Source: Mesorhizobium opportunistum WSM2075
GTDB lineage: Bacteria; Pseudomonadota; Alphaproteobacteria; Rhizobiales; Rhizobiaceae
Assembly (NCBI RefSeq): GCF_000176035.2
Contig: NC_015675.1
Location: forward strand, 1,988,001 to 2,052,000
Length of the DNA stretch: 64,000 nucleotides
Direction of reading: 5' to 3'
Part shown: in pieces, positions 38,263 to 47,028 of the stretch
How positions within the stretch are numbered: the stretch's first letter is position 1
Layout: each line of letters begins with the position of its first letter
Notes under the pieces: generated by a model
Told to the model about the DNA's origin: nothing
What the model saw: the letters and a program-made list of their open reading frames with translations, nothing else
The model's database searches: none
Position numbers and translations under genes: made by a program

Positions 38263-39353
38263 TCCTGATACTCCTCTTGCGCCGTCGAATCGAAGACGAT
38301 GCCGCCACCGACATTGTAGACGGCCTCGCCGCTGGAAAAGAGCGATATGGTGCGGATCGCCACCGAAAAGCGCATCGTGCCACCGGGTGCGATCCAGCCG
38401 ATGGCGCCGCAATAGACGTCGCGGGGCGTGCTTTCCAGATCGTGCAGGATTTCCATGGCGCGGATCTTCGGCGCGCCGGTGATCGAGCCGCAGGGAAACA
38501 GCGCCGCGAAGATCTGGCGGATCGAGAGCCCGGGCAGCAGTTTCGCCCTGACGTCGCTCACCATCTGGTGGACGGTCGGATAGCTCTCGATGCGGAATAG
38601 CGCCGGCACGTCCAGCGTGCCGACCTCGCTGATCAGCGAGATGTCGTTGCGCAGAAGGTCGACGATCATCCGGTTCTCGGCCTGGTTCTTCTCGTCGTTG
38701 CGCAGGAAGTTCTTCTGCCATTCGTCCTCGGCTTTGGTCGCGCCGCGCGGTGCGGTGCCCTTCATCGGATGCGTCTCGATCATGCCGCCGGCGTCGATCT
38801 CGAAGAACAGTTCGGGCGAGCGCGACAGCACGACGGGGTCACCGAGCGCGACCAGCGCGCCATACTTCACCGGCTGGCGTTCGGTCAGCGCATCGAAGGC
38901 GGCAAGCGGGTCGCCCGACCATTGCGCCTGCACCGGAAAGGTCAGGTTGCCCTGGTAGCAATCGCCTTGCCTGATGTGCTGGTGCAGCCGTGCGAAGCGC
39001 TTCTCGTAGTCCTCGAACGACCATGCCGCCCTTGCATCGAAGATCGGGCCGTTGGTCGGCGCGGCGCGCTGAGGCACCGCTTCTTCGACCGGGGCATCGA
39101 AGATGCCGAGGCAGACCAGCGGCGCGCGGCGTCCGCTTGGCAGCAAGGGAACCAGCTTCGGCTCGAGCAGGTAGCCCGCCTCGTAGGAGAAATAGCCGGC
39201 CAGCCACTTACCGGCATCATGCGCGGCCTGCGCGGCCTCCAGCGCCGGCAGGAAGTCCTTTGCCGCATGCGCCACGATGATATCGGCCGGCCGGTCGAAA
39301 ACGAGCTGACGCGCGCTTTCGTCGTTGCGGAAAATGACGGCGGGCAGGGACAT
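38211..39353 (-). CDS. pabB: Aminodeoxychorismate synthase component I
   Basis: The 380-residue chorismate-binding enzyme aminates chorismate to 4-amino-4-deoxychorismate with ammonia from PabA. Signature blocks are KGTAPRGATKAEDEW, the NRMIVDLLRNDISLIS motif, SYPTVHQMVSDV and CGSITGAPKIRAMEI, all typical of the PabB/TrpE fold. It is short, lacking much of the N-terminal half of E. coli PabB, as is usual for this PabB type. pabA is not in the window. It heads the operon pabB-pabC-DUF3445. Confidence 0.92.
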   Translation of the reverse strand: MSLPAVIFRNDESARQLVFDRPADIIVAHAAKDFLPALEAAQAAHDAGKWLAGYFSYEAGYLLEPKLVPLLPSGRRAPLVCLGIFDAPVEEAVPQRAAPTNGPIFDARAAWSFEDYEKRFARLHQHIRQGDCYQGNLTFPVQAQWSGDPLAAFDALTERQPVKYGALVALGDPVVLSRSPELFFEIDAGGMIETHPMKGTAPRGATKAEDEWQKNFLRNDEKNQAENRMIVDLLRNDISLISEVGTLDVPALFRIESYPTVHQMVSDVRAKLLPGLSIRQIFAALFPCGSITGAPKIRAMEILHDLESTPRDVYCGAIGWIAPGGTMRFSVAIRTISLFSSGEAVYNVGGGIVFDSTAQEEYQECLLKARFATGTPPISS

Positions 39354-39493
39354 GGGACTCTGGTGCTGCGGTCAATGAAGCCGTTGACCGCTCTATATGG
39401 GGGGCCGTTCGCGCGCAATCGAGGGAACGGCACGCTGCCACTCAAAGCCGACCTCCGGGCTGACCCTTGGGCCGACCTCTGCTGGCTCTGTCC

Positions 39494-39531
39494 GCTCAAA
39501 ACAAGCCGGCGGCGCCTTGGCGCCGCCGGCT
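39494..39531 (-). terminator. Perfect 13-bp hairpin terminator of the HhH protein gene
   Basis: AGCCGGCGGCGCC, loop of 2, GGCGCCGCCGGCT (39504-39531) is perfectly symmetrical. On the minus strand it is followed by TGTTTTGAG. It lies 18 nt beyond the stop at 39550 and separates that gene from pabB. Confidence 0.75.
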
Positions 39532-39549
39532 AATCGCTGTTTCTCTCGC

Positions 39550-40296
39550 TCAAGTGTTGCTGGCGGTTCCGGCTGTCGGGAACTGCTTGGCGAATTCCTT
39601 TTCGTTGCCGGCGGCGAGCAGCTTGGCCTGCTCGATCCAGCGTTCGCGCTCGATGCGGCCGTCGAAGTTCATCACGTCCTCGATGCGCTTGATGTCGGCG
39701 GCGGTCCAGGCGGCGATCTGGGCGAAGGAGGTCACGCCTTGCGCCTTGAGAAGTTTCTCGTTGACCGGGCCGATACCGATCAGGCGGCGCAGATTGTCGG
39801 GTTTGCCGGATGCGGGCTTGGCCGCGGCCGGCGTGGCCTTCTTCGCTGCTGCGGCCTTGGGAGCGGCCGCGCTCTTGGTCGCCGCGCCAGCGGCCGCGGA
39901 TTTGCTCGCAGCGGGTTTGGCTGGTGCCTTGGCCGCTGCCGGCTTTGCCGCGGCCGGTTTGGCTGGTGCGGCCCTGGCCGCTGCCGGAGCAGATTTGGCC
40001 GTGGCCGGCGTCGACATCAGGGCGGCCGACGGTTGACTTGCGGCCTTTGCCGCGCCGGCTCCGGCGGAAGCCTGCGCGTCACGCAGCTGGCGCTCGAGAT
40101 CCGAGCGGGTCTTGCCGCAGGCATTCAGTTCACCCGTCAGGCGGTCGCTGTCGGCACGCAGCCTGTCGCGCTCGCTGCGGGTGCGGTCGAGATCGCCGCG
40201 CAAGCTGTCGAGCTCACCACGCAGACGTCCCCAGATGAACCAGCCAACCAACACACCCACAAGGAACGCCAGGAGCATGTAGAAAAAAGTGCCCAT
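39550..40296 (-). CDS. Membrane-anchored helix-hairpin-helix protein with Ala/Lys/Pro-rich linker
   Basis: The 248-residue protein has an N-terminal transmembrane helix (FFYMLLAFLVGVLVGWFIWG), a charged coiled coil (RGELDSLRGDLDRTRSERDRLR) and a low-complexity Ala/Lys/Pro-rich linker (about 80-165). A C-terminal helix-hairpin-helix domain has the motif LIGIGPVNEKLLKAQGVTSFAQIA. This last part resembles the HhH extensions found on some rhizobial NuoE and ribosomal-associated proteins; the biochemical role is unknown. It has an own terminator and looks monocistronic. Confidence 0.7.
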   Translation of the reverse strand: MGTFFYMLLAFLVGVLVGWFIWGRLRGELDSLRGDLDRTRSERDRLRADSDRLTGELNACGKTRSDLERQLRDAQASAGAGAAKAASQPSAALMSTPATAKSAPAAARAAPAKPAAAKPAAAKAPAKPAASKSAAAGAATKSAAAPKAAAAKKATPAAAKPASGKPDNLRRLIGIGPVNEKLLKAQGVTSFAQIAAWTAADIKRIEDVMNFDGRIERERWIEQAKLLAAGNEKEFAKQFPTAGTASNT

Positions 40297-40654
40297 TGTC
40301 TCTCTCCAGTCAGATCCGTCTGCCGCGGTATGGATTCATGACCTTCGGCGAAGGACTACTCGATGGTGATTCCGCGGCGCGGAACAGCCGGCTTCGGTCG
40401 AGCTGTCGGCGATCGGCTTGCTGCCATGGCCAACGGCCGTTGTCGCGTTCGCCAGAGCGCCACGGTCGGCCGAGATTTTTCCTCGCCGATCCGCGTGCGC
40501 TCCGGCTGAGCTTGGAGCGAAGGCTACCATAGGGCTTGCGGAAAGCTATCGGAAAACTTGACGTCGAGAGTTGTTGAAGAACAGATATTTAGCGCAGGAA
40601 TGGTGCTGTCCCAACATGCATTCCGGCTAAACTGTTCCGTGCCGGCGCGAGACG
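40297..40654. other. Intergenic stretch with no supported gene
   Basis: About 358 bp lie between the pepF stop and the HhH gene start. Short frames exist but lack ribosome sites and family motifs. The promoter of the minus-strand HhH gene probably lies near its right side. Nothing else is recognised. Confidence 0.5.
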
Positions 40655-42499
40655 TCAACCGTCGAGCGCTTCCAGCTCGTCGATGAGGCCGCCGATCACG
40701 CCGAGCCCGATCTGCCAGAAGGCCGGATCGGTGGCGTCGAGACCGAACGGCGCCAGAAGTTCGGAGTGATGCTTGGTGCCGCCGGCGCGCAGCATCTCGA
40801 AATATTTGTCTTGGAAGCCGCGCTCGGCGTTCTGGTAGACGGCATAGAGCGAGTTCACCAGGCAGTCGCCGAAAGCATAGGCGTAGACGTAGAAGGGCGA
40901 ATGGATGAAGTGCGGGATGTAAGTCCAGAACACTTCATAACCCTCGCGCAATTTGATCGCGGGTCCCAGGCTTTCCGCCTGCACCTCGAGCCAGAACTGG
41001 CCGAGCCGGTCGGATGTCAGTTCGCCGTTGCGGCGCTCGGCATGCACCTTGCGCTCGAATTCGTAGAAGGCGATCTGGCGCACCACCGTGTTGATCATGT
41101 CCTCGACCTTCTGGGCGAGCATGGCCTTGCGCTCGCGCCTGTCGGTGGTCTGCTCGAGCAACGAGCGGAAGGTCAGCATCTCGCCGAAGACGGAGGCCGT
41201 CTCGGCCAGCGTCAGCGGTGTCGAGGCCATCAGCGCGCCCTGGCCAGCGGCCAGCACCTGGTGCACGCCGTGACCAAGTTCATGCGCCAGCGTCATCACG
41301 TCGCGCGGCTTGCCCATGTAGTTGAGCAGCACATAGGGGTGAGCCGACGGCACGGTCGGGTGGGCGAAGGCGCCGGGCGACTTGCCCGGGCGCACCGGCG
41401 CATCGATCCAGTTGCGGTCGAAGAAGGTGCGTGCGATCTCGGCCATATCGGGTGAGAAACGCTGATAGGCCGACAACACGGTGTTCCTGGCCTCGTCCCA
41501 GCCGATCACCGCTTGCGGCGTCTCCGGCAGCGGTGCGTTGCGATCCCAGTGGTTCATCACCTCCATGCCAAGCCACCGCGCCTTCATCTGGTAATAGCGG
41601 TGCGACAGGCGCGGATAGGCCTCGCGTACTGCGGTGGCGAGCGCATCGACCACGCTGCGCTCGACCCGGTTGGCGAGGTGGCGTGAATCGGCGATGTCCT
41701 CGAAGCCGCGCCAGCGGTCCGAGATTTCCTTGTCCTTGGCCAGCGTGTTGGTGATCAGGGTGAAGGTGCGCAAATTCTTGCGGAAAGTCGCGGCCAGCGC
41801 CTCGGAGGCCCGACGCCGGACTTCACCATCAGCATCCTGCAGGCGGTTGAGTGCCGGCTCCAGCGTCAGTTCCTCGCCATCGACATCGAAGCGAAGGTCG
41901 GTCATCGTTTCGTCGAACAAGCGGTTCCAGGCACCGCGTCCGGTGATCGACTTCTCATGGAAAAGCTGCTCGACGCGGTCCTCGAGCTGATAGGGCTTGT
42001 CCATCCTGAGGTCGAGCACCCAGGGCCGGTAGTGGCCGAAAGCGGGGTCGCCGGCCAGCGCGCCCTCGATCGCCGCGTCGTCGATCAGGTTCAGTTCGAG
42101 CGCGAAGAACAGAAGATGCGCACTGGCGTCGGTCATCTTCTCCTGGATGTCGCCATAGAGCTTGGCGCGCTGCGGGTCGGCCGTGTTGCCGGCATAGACC
42201 AGGCCGGCATAGGAGACGATGCGGCCGATCAGTTCCTCCAGCGCCTCGTAGGCGACCAGCGCCTCGCCCAGCCGGCCGGCGCTGCCGCGCTCGGCTTCGG
42301 CGGCCAGCGTGCCCTTCCAACGGGCCTCGAAGGCGATCGCATCGGCGGCGGCCCTGGCGATGTCACGCTTCAGCTCCGGCGCGTCCATGCCGGTGTAAAG
42401 GTCGGCAAGGTTCCATTCCGGCAGATCGCCAAGCCCGGCCGCGCCCTGACCGGACGCTGGCGCCGCAAGCCGCCGACCAAACATCATGCGCATCGACAA
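40655..42499 (-). CDS. pepF: Oligoendopeptidase F (M3 family metallopeptidase)
   Basis: This 614-residue cytosolic zinc peptidase has the motif HELGH at 406-410 and a downstream Glu ligand in TLAETASVFGEM. The C-terminal helical domain includes HFIHSPFYVYAYAFGDCL, as in PepF-type enzymes. It cleaves short peptides, acting in protein turnover or signal-peptide disposal. The start may be at any of the early Met codons (MSMRMMFG). It is divergent from the sigma54 response regulator. Confidence 0.93.
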   Translation of the reverse strand: MSMRMMFGRRLAAPASGQGAAGLGDLPEWNLADLYTGMDAPELKRDIARAAADAIAFEARWKGTLAAEAERGSAGRLGEALVAYEALEELIGRIVSYAGLVYAGNTADPQRAKLYGDIQEKMTDASAHLLFFALELNLIDDAAIEGALAGDPAFGHYRPWVLDLRMDKPYQLEDRVEQLFHEKSITGRGAWNRLFDETMTDLRFDVDGEELTLEPALNRLQDADGEVRRRASEALAATFRKNLRTFTLITNTLAKDKEISDRWRGFEDIADSRHLANRVERSVVDALATAVREAYPRLSHRYYQMKARWLGMEVMNHWDRNAPLPETPQAVIGWDEARNTVLSAYQRFSPDMAEIARTFFDRNWIDAPVRPGKSPGAFAHPTVPSAHPYVLLNYMGKPRDVMTLAHELGHGVHQVLAAGQGALMASTPLTLAETASVFGEMLTFRSLLEQTTDRRERKAMLAQKVEDMINTVVRQIAFYEFERKVHAERRNGELTSDRLGQFWLEVQAESLGPAIKLREGYEVFWTYIPHFIHSPFYVYAYAFGDCLVNSLYAVYQNAERGFQDKYFEMLRAGGTKHHSELLAPFGLDATDPAFWQIGLGVIGGLIDELEALDG

Positions 42500-42517
42500 T
42501 ACCTTCTGTGAATCAAC

Positions 42518-42541
42518 GGGTCAGAATCTGGGGTCAGAATC
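42518..42541. repeat. 11-bp direct repeats in the pepF-regulator spacer
   Basis: GGGTCAGAATC occurs at 42518-42528 and again at 42531-42541, a 13-bp period. In a divergent promoter region such a pair could be a regulator site; no known box is matched. Confidence 0.45.
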
Positions 42542-42665
42542 AAAGGGAATGGAGAAGCCGGTCAAATCCTAAGGAATTCGTTCACCGGGTTTTTTGAAAC
42601 CTTATTTAGAACCCTGTGCCAAGATGATCCATGGGGATTTCGGGCGCGGGCAACTCAAGACAGTC

Positions 42666-44210
42666 ATGACAGGTTCCATACTCATAGTCGATGACGATCC
42701 CGTGCAGCGCCGGCTGCTCGAGGCGGCGGTGACGCGGTTCGGCCATACGGCAATCGTCGCCGACGGCGGTGCCGCGGGTCTCGAAGTGCTCGACGGGCCT
42801 GGCACTCGCGACGTCTCCGTCGTCATCCTCGACCTGGTCATGCCCGGCCTCGACGGCATCGGTGTGCTGAAGGCGATGCGCGAGCGCGACATCAGCGTGC
42901 CGGTCATCGTGCAGACCGCCCAGGGCGGCATCGAAACCGTGGTTTCGGCGATGCGCCATGGCGCGTTCGATTTCGTCGTCAAGCCGGCTTCGCCCGACAG
43001 GCTGCAGGCCGCGATCGCCAATGCGCTCAAGGTCGAGGCGGTCGAGGGCGAGGTCAAGCGCACGTCGCGCAAGCGCGGCGGACTGCTGACCTTCAAGGAC
43101 ATGATCACGCACAGTCCGGCCATGGACAGGGTGATACGCCTTGGCCAGAAAGCGGCGGCTTCCAATATCCCGATCCTGATCGAAGGCGAATCCGGCGTCG
43201 GCAAGGAACTGGTGGCGCGCGCCATCCAGGGCAGCGGCGACCGCCGTTCGAAACCCTTCGTCACCGTCAATTGCGGCGCCATTCCCGACAATCTGGTCGA
43301 ATCCATCCTGTTCGGCCACGAGAAGGGCTCGTTCACCGGCGCCACCGACAAGCACACCGGCAAGTTCGTCGAAGCGCATTCGGGCACGCTGTTCCTCGAC
43401 GAGATCGGCGACCTGCCGCTCGATGTGCAGGTCAAGCTGCTGCGCGCCGTGCAGGACGGCGAGGTCGATCCGGTCGGCGGCCGCGCCACCGTCAGGGTCG
43501 ACATCAGGCTGATCTCGGCGACGCACCGCAACCTCCTGCAGCAGGTCAAGGACGGCAAGTTCCGCGAGGATCTGTTCTATCGGCTGAACGTCTATCCGAT
43601 CTTCGTGCCGCCGCTGCGCGACCGCCGCGACGACATCCCGCACCTAGTCAGACATTTCATGGAGAAGGTGGCGCCCGCCGACCCGCGCCATCGTCTTACG
43701 GGCATTTCGGCGGCGGCGCTTGCCGTGCTGCAGGCCTATGATTGGCCAGGCAACATCAGGCAATTGGAGAACGCGGTCTTCCGCGCCTCGGTGTTGTGCG
43801 AAGGCGATGTGCTGACGGTCGACGACTTCCCGCAAATCCGGGCGCAGGTGGAAGGCACCGTCAATCTCGGAACCGATGGCGATCAGGAAGCAGACGGTCT
43901 TGCGCCGCCACCGCTGGAGCCCCGCGATGAGGATGTCGTGCCCGGCGATGCTGTCGCGGCTAGCGTCCACGACCAGGCTGTCAGGACGCAGCCTCGCTTC
44001 GGCACGGTGAGGGCGCTCGACGAACGCGGCAATGTGCGGGCGCTGGCCGATGTCGAACTCGAGATGATCAAGCTCGCCATCGATCACTACAACGGCCAGA
44101 TGAGCGAAGTCGCCCGCCGCCTCGGCATCGGCCGCTCGACGCTTTACCGCAAGCTCAAGGAATACGGCATCGATCCGGAAACCGGGCGTATCGACCGCCT
44201 CGCCTCCTGA
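42666..44210 (+). CDS. Sigma54-dependent response regulator (NtrC/DctD family)
   Basis: The 514-residue bacterial enhancer-binding protein has a receiver domain (1-125, phospho-acceptor D56 in VILDLVMPG), an AAA+ domain with Walker A GESGVGKE (174-181) and Walker B GTLFLDEIGD. A C-terminal Fis-type helix-turn-helix closes it (MSEVARRLGIGRSTLYRKLKEYG). The sigma54-contact loop reads GSFTGA (221-226) in place of the usual GAFTGA. No histidine kinase gene is adjacent, so it looks like an orphan. The start MTGSILIVDDD at 42666 fits the family; the frame is open further upstream. The target pathway is unknown. Confidence 0.9.
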   Translation: MTGSILIVDDDPVQRRLLEAAVTRFGHTAIVADGGAAGLEVLDGPGTRDVSVVILDLVMPGLDGIGVLKAMRERDISVPVIVQTAQGGIETVVSAMRHGAFDFVVKPASPDRLQAAIANALKVEAVEGEVKRTSRKRGGLLTFKDMITHSPAMDRVIRLGQKAAASNIPILIEGESGVGKELVARAIQGSGDRRSKPFVTVNCGAIPDNLVESILFGHEKGSFTGATDKHTGKFVEAHSGTLFLDEIGDLPLDVQVKLLRAVQDGEVDPVGGRATVRVDIRLISATHRNLLQQVKDGKFREDLFYRLNVYPIFVPPLRDRRDDIPHLVRHFMEKVAPADPRHRLTGISAAALAVLQAYDWPGNIRQLENAVFRASVLCEGDVLTVDDFPQIRAQVEGTVNLGTDGDQEADGLAPPPLEPRDEDVVPGDAVAASVHDQAVRTQPRFGTVRALDERGNVRALADVELEMIKLAIDHYNGQMSEVARRLGIGRSTLYRKLKEYGIDPETGRIDRLAS

Positions 44211-44504
44211 GCGGCGCAAGGCCGGGACCAGCTTGCCCTGTCATGGGGCGATCCTTGCACCTGCCCCGGCCGGATTATGGCGGGCTGACGGCGGTGCTCG
44301 ACAGGTGGCGATCACGCATTAAGGCTAATGGTAACAGATCGTGTTTCAGCCAAGGGCGGAAACGTGATCTAAACCAGCGGTTTACCAAGAACCCCTGCGA
44401 ACAATTTTTGACGGGATATCGCCATGGTGTTACCGCATTTCGGCTTCAATAAGCGATGATTAACCATTAGGATCGATATTCGGATGTGAAAACGACACAT
44501 CCGT

Positions 44505-46493
44505 TTGGGCAAATCCGGGGACAAACGGCAGCCTGCAAGGCCTTTTGATTTGAACAGAATCGAACGACTCACAAACGGGCGTCATCATCATTTGCGCGTC
44601 TGGCCGAGATGGCTGGCAGCGGTGATTGTCGCATTTGGTTTTGTTGCCGCGGCCGCCACGGGCGCCCAGGCCGAAGTTCGTTCGCTGAAGCTCTACCACC
44701 TCCATACCCACGAGAAGGCCGAGATCGTCTACAAGCGCAATGGCCGCTACATTCCCGAGGGTCTGAGGAAGATCAACATCATCCTGCGCGACTGGCGGCG
44801 CAACGAGCCGACCAAGATGGATCCGCGCCTGCTGGACCTGGTCTGGGAGGCGTATCGGGAAAGCGGCGCCACCGACTACATCCAGGTCGTCTGCGGCTAC
44901 CGCTCGCCGGCGACCAACTCGATGCTGCGCAGCCGCAGCCGGGGCGTCGCCGAGAAGAGCCAGCACATGCTTGGCAAGGCGATGGATTTCTACATTCCCG
45001 GCGTGCCACTGAAGAAGCTGCGCAACATCGGCCTCAAGATGCAGGGCGGTGGCGTCGGCTACTACCCGTCCTCCGGTTCGCCGTTCGTCCACATGGACGT
45101 CGGCAATGTACGCCATTGGCCCGGCATCAGCCGCCAGGAACTGGTCGGCCTGTTCCCCAATGGCAAGACGCTGCATGTGCCGAGCGACGGCCGGCCGCTG
45201 CCAGGCTATGAGCAGGCGCTCGCCTCCTACAAGGCGCGCAGGGGCTCAGGCACACCCAACATCGAACTGGCCAGCGCCGGTGGCAGCAGCAAGAAGTCCG
45301 GCGGGTTCCTCTCGGCGTTCTTTGGCGGCGGTGACGATGAAGCCGACGACAGCGCCGATGTCGAAACCGCTTCGGCCGCACCCGCGCCCAAGCCGAGAAA
45401 CGTGAAGCCGCTGGCCACTGCCAAGAGCAGCAACCTGCCGGGTATCGCCATCGTCGCGCCCGAGAATGCGCAGCGCGCCGAAATTCCGCAGGTCGCCGAC
45501 GAGCAGGCTCCGGAGCCGCAGACGGACACGCCGGAGACGATCATCGCGGCGCTGCCTGCCAAGGAGATTCCGCTGCCCGACTTCGCGCCGCGGCCGAAGG
45601 CTGATGTCGGCGTGCAGCAGCCTGAGAATGTTCCGTTCGCCACGGCGGATGCGACGGCCACCACCGAACAGGCCGTGGCGACCGCGCAGGCGCCGGCGAA
45701 CATGCCTTTCGGCAAGGCCGACGCCGCGGCGATGGCGGCGGCTGCCGCGGCCGATCCGGCGCAGGTTGCCGTCAACAACATCCCATTGCCGACCTGGCGT
45801 CCCGAACACTCGTTGCCGGCCGATCTTGCACCGCCACCCAGCAAGGATGTGCTGATGGCGCTGGCCGAGACGGCTGATCAGGACAAGTCCGCCACGGATG
45901 CGTTCTCGGTGCTGCCGACGGCGCGGCCGGCACCGGTCAAGCCGGATGCCGTCAAGGCCGTGCTCGACGAAGCCAATGCCCAGATCGCCAATGCCCAGGT
46001 TGTCAACGCCCCGGCCGCTAATGCCTCGGTCGCCAATGCACAGGTCGGCGGCGGTGACGAATACCAGCTTGCCTCGCTGTCCCAGGAACCGCGCTCGGCC
46101 TTCAACGATCCGTCCGCCGTCGATGCGGCATCGCCTCGCCAGGCCGTTGCCGCCCGTCCGGCCGGTTCCGATCCGGCAGCCGCGATCGGCGCCGGCGTGA
46201 AGACGACCCGCAAGGAAGCCAGGGCCACCGCACGCGACCAGAAGCCCGGCCCCAGGGCCGTTGTGGTTGCAGCCGCGCCTCAGGCCGCCCGCTGGGCGCT
46301 GACCAGCGGCGAGACTGTCGCCGCCGTTTCGAGCGCGACGACGGCACCGGGCTACGCCTACAATATCGTGCATACCCCGCCGATCGAGGTCTATACGGCC
46401 GGCTTCCAGTCGGGCGACGTGGTGGCCGACCCCAATCGCTTCACCGGCAACGCCGTCAAGTTCATGTCGGTCGCCCGCTTCCAGACGAAGTAG
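44505..46493 (+). CDS. DUF882/M15-like murein endopeptidase domain protein with long disordered tail
   Basis: The 662-residue exported protein has a signal or anchor helix near residues 32-56 (WLAAVIVAFGFVAAAATGAQA). A DUF882 domain follows (KLYHLHTHEKAEIVYKRNGRY, then CGYRSPATNSMLR, SQHMLGKAMDFYI and FVHMDVGNVRHW), which holds the His/Asp residues of the D-Ala-D-Ala/MepK-type zinc peptidases. About 400 residues rich in Ala, Pro and Asp come next, including a five-residue repeat (ANAQI, ANAQV, VNAPA, ANASV, ANAQV). It probably cuts peptidoglycan cross-links. The start is uncertain: TTG at 44505 or a later TTG or GTG. Confidence 0.8.
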   Translation: MGKSGDKRQPARPFDLNRIERLTNGRHHHLRVWPRWLAAVIVAFGFVAAAATGAQAEVRSLKLYHLHTHEKAEIVYKRNGRYIPEGLRKINIILRDWRRNEPTKMDPRLLDLVWEAYRESGATDYIQVVCGYRSPATNSMLRSRSRGVAEKSQHMLGKAMDFYIPGVPLKKLRNIGLKMQGGGVGYYPSSGSPFVHMDVGNVRHWPGISRQELVGLFPNGKTLHVPSDGRPLPGYEQALASYKARRGSGTPNIELASAGGSSKKSGGFLSAFFGGGDDEADDSADVETASAAPAPKPRNVKPLATAKSSNLPGIAIVAPENAQRAEIPQVADEQAPEPQTDTPETIIAALPAKEIPLPDFAPRPKADVGVQQPENVPFATADATATTEQAVATAQAPANMPFGKADAAAMAAAAAADPAQVAVNNIPLPTWRPEHSLPADLAPPPSKDVLMALAETADQDKSATDAFSVLPTARPAPVKPDAVKAVLDEANAQIANAQVVNAPAANASVANAQVGGGDEYQLASLSQEPRSAFNDPSAVDAASPRQAVAARPAGSDPAAAIGAGVKTTRKEARATARDQKPGPRAVVVAAAPQAARWALTSGETVAAVSSATTAPGYAYNIVHTPPIEVYTAGFQSGDVVADPNRFTGNAVKFMSVARFQTK

Positions 46494-46512
46494 CCGACCA
46501 GCCAATCGCAAA

Positions 46513-46547
46513 GCCGCGCCGGGCAGCCTGCGCGGCTTCTTGCTGTT
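46513..46547 (+). terminator. Probable terminator of the DUF882 gene
   Basis: GCCGCGC (46513-46519), a 10-nt loop and GCGCGGC (46530-46536) form a 7-bp stem followed by TTCTTGCTGTT, 20 nt past the stop. Confidence 0.7.
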
Positions 46548-46689
46548 CAATATTACCCATTCGATGCCTGAAAGGCTCGCCGGTCATCACCGTCGGGAGC
46601 CAGATCACGCGAGACTGAACTTCTCGTGAGATCGGAACGATGGACCCATTTCCAGATTACTATCGGCGCGTTCCAACCTGGGGATATTC

Positions 46690-46866
46690 ATGAAGAAGAT
46701 TCTACTGGCATCAGTTCTGGCACTGGCGGCAGCATCCGCTGCGATTGCTCCTTCGCAAGCCGAAACCGTGATCATCAAGAACGGCAAGCATCACTGCAGG
46801 ACCAAGGTGGTCACGCATTGGGTTCACCACCATAGGGTGGTCGACAAGGTCAGGGTCTGCAATTGA
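46690..46866 (+). CDS. Small secreted His/Cys-containing protein
   Basis: This 58-residue protein has a clear signal peptide (MKKILLASVLALAAASAAIA up to about SQA). The mature part is only about 34 residues, basic, with six His, two Cys and Val repeats (KHHCRTKVV, HWVHHHRVV, VRVC). A GGGG run lies 7 nt upstream of the ATG, and a terminator follows. Codon use is like that of neighbours. Similar tiny periplasmic proteins occur in rhizobia as hypotheticals. A disulfide-closed metal- or haem-binding peptide is possible, but no function is known. Confidence 0.75.
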   Translation: MKKILLASVLALAAASAAIAPSQAETVIIKNGKHHCRTKVVTHWVHHHRVVDKVRVCN

Positions 46867-46893
46867 TCCAGGACCGGTAGGATCCGGTGAATT

Positions 46894-46924
46894 GGCCCGA
46901 TCGGCGAGAGTCGACCGGGCTTTT
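46894..46924 (+). terminator. Intrinsic terminator of the small secreted protein gene
   Basis: GCCCGATCG (46895-46903), a short loop and CGACCGGGC (46912-46920) pair with one mismatch, followed by TTTT. Confidence 0.75.
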
Positions 46925-47028
46925 CATATGCCGGCTGACGAGGCTCTTACACTGGTCGGAGCCGACCTGTCGGGAAGTCACCGCGAGCTTTCGTCCCCCC
47001 AAACCGTGGTCACTTCTGGGCGGCGGCA

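Noticed and set aside
36766..38268. 500-residue plus-strand open frame
   Set aside because: It is antisense to the DUF3445 and pabC genes, and has no recognised domain.
39800..40010. Repeated GCC/GGC-rich DNA in the HhH protein gene
   Set aside because: It encodes an Ala/Lys/Pro-rich linker in frame and is not a separate repeat element.
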